From the NCBI RefSeq assembly GCF_938030785.1, contig NZ_CALHIK010000076.1, forward strand, positions 1 through 6,580: 6,580 nucleotides of DNA. Direction: 5' to 3'. How positions within the stretch are numbered: the first letter of the stretch is position 1; each line of letters starts with the position of its first letter. This stretch comes from an uncultured Campylobacter sp. (GTDB lineage Bacteria > Campylobacterota > Campylobacteria > Campylobacterales > Campylobacteraceae). The notes below the pieces were generated by a model. That model saw nothing but the letters and a program-made list of their open reading frames with translations. It did not search any database and was not told the origin of the DNA. This document shows positions 6,491 to 6,580 of the stretch, in pieces. Position numbers and translations under genes: made by a program.

Positions 6491-6580
6491 CCCATTATGA
6501 AAAAAGAAATTTTCAAAAAATAGTTGTTTCGCTCTTGGGAAGCTCTCTTTTAGGGTACAGAGCGTTTTTTATCATAGCGG
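6487..6580 (+). CDS. Start of an unidentified downstream gene, cut by the window edge
   Basis: An ATG overlaps the TGA of the preceding gene as ATGA, the same coupling used at two earlier junctions, and 31 codons remain open to the edge. The visible N-terminus is MTHYEKRNFQKIVVSLLGSS, then LLGYRAFFIIA. The upstream site is weak (AGAAGAGA at 6473-6480). A strand followed by GSSLLG loosely recalls the first strand and ligand loop of CARF-domain effectors (for example VGTSLL), which would fit a cOA-responsive accessory protein. A membrane segment is an alternative reading of the hydrophobic stretch. Too little is visible to name it. Confidence 0.5.
   Translation, partial: MTHYEKRNFQKIVVSLLGSSLLGYRAFFIIA

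Noticed and set aside
1..6580. CRISPR array, inverted repeats or insertion sequence ends
   Set aside because: I found no regularly spaced repeats and no transposase or terminal repeats. Recurrent AAATTT-type words are general composition.

Overview
The window is one strand of a tightly packed type III CRISPR-Cas effector operon. All genes lie on the + strand and overlap or abut, with no intergenic gap between position 75 and the right edge. Coding DNA is moderately AT-rich, full of AAATTT-type words, with AAGGAG-like ribosome sites. This suggests a Campylobacterota bacterium, perhaps a moderate-GC Campylobacter, but that is an inference from composition only. No CRISPR array, cas1, cas2, cas6, tRNA, rRNA or mobile element is visible.

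Layout: (1) 1-74, no clean reading frame; (2) 75-995, the C-terminal part of Cas10, with an SGDD version of the GGDD cyclase motif and a disrupted 5' side; (3) 973-1524, a single-domain Cas7 (Csm3-like); (4) 1524-2930, a Csx10-like Cas5 RAMP with an extra C-terminal helical domain that looks Cas11-like; (5) 2927-4294, a tandem double-Cas7 RAMP broken by an in-frame TAG at codon 45; (6) 4281-4739, a small acidic protein resembling the TIGR04423 type III-associated family; (7) 4736-6490, a TIGR03986-like RAMP, a Cas7 with a large AT-rich insertion; (8) 6487 to the edge, the start of a further co-translated gene.

Taken together, the genes would build a III-D-like, crRNA-guided RNA-targeting complex: Cas10 as the large signalling subunit, Csx10 as the Cas5-like subunit, several Cas7 units as the backbone, and a small-subunit function supplied by the Csx10 C-terminus. 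The order Cas7, Cas5-Cas11, double Cas7, Cas7-with-insertion resembles the subunits of the fused III-Dv effectors, except that here the first Cas7 is a separate gene. Three Cas7 units carry an Asp where Csm3 has its RNA-cleaving Asp.

The locus appears damaged in two places, cas10 and the double Cas7, while every other frame is intact. That points to recent inactivation, sequencing or assembly errors, or, less likely, recoding.
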